Origin: Indolivaga alginatilytica
GTDB taxonomy: Bacteria; Bacteroidota; Bacteroidia; Bacteroidales; Dysgonomonadaceae
DNA length: 64,000 nucleotides
Assembly (NCBI RefSeq): GCF_003201355.1
Contig: NZ_QICL01000019.1
Coordinates: forward strand, 26,066-90,065
Direction: 5' to 3'
Positions 62,777 through 64,000 of this stretch are shown here, one piece after another; the first letter of the stretch is position 1; every line of letters starts with the position of its first letter. Made by a program: the position numbers and the translations under genes. The notes beneath the pieces were generated by a model that did not search any database, was not told where the DNA came from, and saw only the letters and a list, made by a program, of their open reading frames with translations.

Positions 62777-63097
62777 TTACTCAAGCGAGGATTCTCTAAG
62801 AAATTTATCCGCAGGAAGAACAAGGTCTTTATGAAATCCAACTAACTCGCCATTCTCAAAACGAAGCATATAAATAGCGTCTACCGTAGGATATCCCAAA
62901 ACCTCGACATCTGTTCCATGACTATCCTTGTATACTTCCATTCTATGGTAAGATTTACCCATTTTATGGATTACATCGTTCTTGGTCATACCCAATTCAA
63001 CCTTTTTTATGTTGGAATTGGCATTCATAGCATCTTTGTATGAAGAACAGCCTACCAAGTAAACCGAAACAAATAGCAACAGTAAGATTTTTTTCAT
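62777..63097 (-). CDS. Small BamE/SmpA-like lipoprotein
   Basis: The 106-residue product begins with a lipoprotein signal (MKKILLLLFVSVYLVGCSS, Cys17). The remainder resembles the SmpA/OmlA beta domain: KKVELGMTKNDVIHKMGKSYHRMEVY and MLRFENGELVGFHKDLVL. BamE helps the outer-membrane protein assembly complex in Proteobacteria; in Bacteroidota such small lipoproteins are less defined. It is 16 bp upstream of the SpmA-SpmB-like gene, and the two are likely cotranscribed. Confidence 0.82.
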   Translation of the reverse strand: MKKILLLLFVSVYLVGCSSYKDAMNANSNIKKVELGMTKNDVIHKMGKSYHRMEVYKDSHGTDVEVLGYPTVDAIYMLRFENGELVGFHKDLVLPADKFLRESSLE

Positions 63098-63213
63098 TGT
63101 GATTCCAATAAATGAAGTATAAAAACCTCACAATATTACACTTTTTGGATGACACTTACAATTATGCAATCATGATTCCTATTGATTTCAAACATTTTTC
63201 ACGATCTAAATAG

Positions 63214-63221
63214 TATCTTTG
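63214..63221 (+). promoter_or_regulatory. -7 promoter box for rnpB
   Basis: TATCTTTG is a full TAnnTTTG match ending 10 bp before the predicted 5' end of the RNase P RNA, which is the expected distance for a -7 element. Confidence 0.7.
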
Positions 63222-63231
63222 CAGCAGAAAT

Positions 63232-63595
63232 ACAGCAGATCGGTTTGTCGCTGGCCATCCGTCAAAAGATGGAAAGAGGAAAGTCCGGGCAACACAGAGC
63301 ATCATACTTCCTAACGGGAAGCTGTTTGTGAGAGCAGAGTAAGGTAACAGAAAATAACCGCTCCGATTTATCGGAGTAAGGGTGAAAAGGTGAGGTAAGA
63401 GCTCACCGGTCCCGATAGCAATACCGGGAGCCGTACTACTTATGAGTTGCAAGACCATGTATACCGACGCATGTAGGGCTGCTCGCCCGATGTCGGGGGG
63501 TAGGTCGCTAGAGCCTGTTGGTGACAGCAGGAGTAGACAAATGACAAGCACTTCGTTTTATACGAAGCACAGAACCCGGCTTACAGATCGGCTGT
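63232..63595 (+). ncRNA. rnpB: RNase P RNA (M1 RNA), bacterial class A
   Basis: About 364 nt with clear RNase P RNA signatures: GAGGAAAGTCCGGGC at about 63276-63290 (conserved P4/J region), AAGGGTGAAAAGGTGAGGTAAGAGCTCACCGG (P8-P9-like region, 63378-63409), and the 3' ACAGAACCCGGCTTA. The ends pair as P1 (ACAGCAGATC with GATCGGCTGT, one mismatch). A hairpin GTGCTTCG...CGAAGCAC-like stem lies near the 3' end, followed by a T-run. The ribozyme removes 5' leaders from pre-tRNAs with the RnpA protein. Reading frames over this region are not genes. Confidence 0.97.
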
Positions 63596-63673
63596 ATTTT
63601 TCTATTTTTAGAATTGACTTTGCAAGCCATAACTATTCGTTTATATTTTCCTCTCTTTCCAAAATTCATACAA
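63596..63673 (+). terminator. T-rich tail after rnpB
   Basis: The RNase P RNA ends in its P1 helix followed by ATTTTTCTATTTTT, which could act as the termination tract. No separate hairpin is needed because P1 itself lies at the end. The remaining bases up to 63673 hold no gene. Confidence 0.45.
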
Positions 63674-63770
63674 ATTAAGTAATTGAAAGTATTTAATGAT
63701 ACATTCCATAAGTATAACCGGCTTTAGTTATTGCACTTATGTAAGCAACACATAGCTCTGCGAGCTTAGT
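63674..63770 (-). repeat. IPE repeat, degenerate full-length copy
   Basis: On the minus strand: TAAGCTCGCAGAGCTATG, TTGCTTACATAAG, ATAAC...GTTAT, GAATGTAT/ATACTTTC (7 of 8 pairs), ATTACTTA. The first stem is AGCTC/GAGCT instead of AGGTC/GACCT, a paired change that keeps the hairpin. Confidence 0.7.
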
Positions 63771-63898
63771 AGTTATTTTATCTATTTATATAAGGATATA
63801 TTAAAGAGCTCACCCATCCCTTTCGGAATGAAAGAGCATGTGTGAAACCTTAATGTCAACAGAAAAGTAACAAGGAAAAATAAAGGTCTAAAAAAGTG
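63771..63898. other. Gene-free stretch
   Basis: It contains AT-rich sequence, a short ATCCCTTTCGGAATGAAAG near-hairpin around 63815, and no credible gene, promoter or full repeat. Confidence 0.4.
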
Positions 63899-64000
63899 TC
63901 ACTTTTGCTCAGTACATGACAAAAATTTACACGGGTCTATATTCTGCTTGTAATAAGCCTTGTAAAGGTATTCAAAAATATAATCGAGTCCATATTTGAA
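63899..64000 (-). CDS. Possible C-terminal end of a gene running off the window
   Basis: An open frame of 33 codons runs from the right edge to a TGA at 63901-63899. The peptide (FKYGLDYIFEYLYKAYYKQN, then IDPCKFLSCTEQK) has a plausible helical composition. I do not recognise it. The stretch is too short for a firm call. It would be convergent with rnpB. Confidence 0.3.
   Translation of the reverse strand, partial: FKYGLDYIFEYLYKAYYKQNIDPCKFLSCTEQK

Noticed and set aside
63162..63678. Two open frames across the rnpB region
   Set aside because: Both overlap the conserved RNase P RNA core, and their translations show no protein-like family.

Overview
This 64 kb window is chromosomal DNA of a Bacteroidota bacterium, most likely order Bacteroidales and plausibly a Dysgonomonas-like member. 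The placement is inferred from AT-rich DNA, several promoters with the phylum's TAnnTTTG -7 box, a MurF-alanine racemase fusion, GSCFA and DUF5683 proteins, and the order parA-parB-DUF5683-LysM transglycosylase-spoT. No tRNA, rRNA operon, CRISPR array, transposase or integrase was seen. The one structural RNA is a complete RNase P RNA (rnpB) near the right end.

Layout. 0-4.3 kb: a truncated GH3 glycosidase divergent from a secreted GH20 hexosaminidase. 4.3-10.4 kb: a small membrane protein, a MarR regulator, and an export operon TolC-HlyD-ABC2-ABC2 with no ATPase gene. 10.5-24.6 kb: a lipoprotein, MurF-Alr, GSCFA protein, M28 peptidase, MltF-like transglycosylase, orphan hypothetical protein, TrhO, MsbA-like exporter, S8 protease and XseA. 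24.6-34.2 kb: surface-glycan genes (glycosyltransferases, Wzx-like flippase, GT11 fucosyltransferase, GHL10 and CBM9-like proteins, SIS isomerase) around a 1.1 kb very AT-rich gap. 34.4-44.4 kb: purE, a membrane protein, rpoN, HAD protein, ispD, xseB, a TPR-like lipoprotein, dipeptide epimerase, WG-repeat protein, esterase and an LPG-flippase-like protein. 44.6-57.1 kb: a GntR regulator, recG, GT-C transferase, ruvB, spoT, mltD-like, DUF5683, parB and parA. 57.5-63.1 kb: ogt, two tandem alpha/beta hydrolases, GT2, ybeY, a SpmA/SpmB-like fusion and a BamE-like lipoprotein. rnpB and a possible partial gene follow.

The most striking signal is a dispersed intergenic palindromic element, called IPE here (a working label). 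I count more than 30 complete or partial copies from 1.8 to 63.8 kb. A full copy is about 90-100 bp. It starts with the palindrome AAGGTCTCAGACCTT plus a T-run, continues with TTGCTTTGGCAAGCA, a CATAACA...TGTTATG hairpin and a GAAAGTAT...ATACTTTC hairpin, and ends TTTACTTA. Diverged copies keep the pairing through paired substitutions. Many copies exactly fill the gap between two genes, several supply the stop codon of the preceding gene, and one encodes the first codons of a lipoprotein. No mobilising enzyme is encoded in the window, so the element would have to be moved in trans or have another role.
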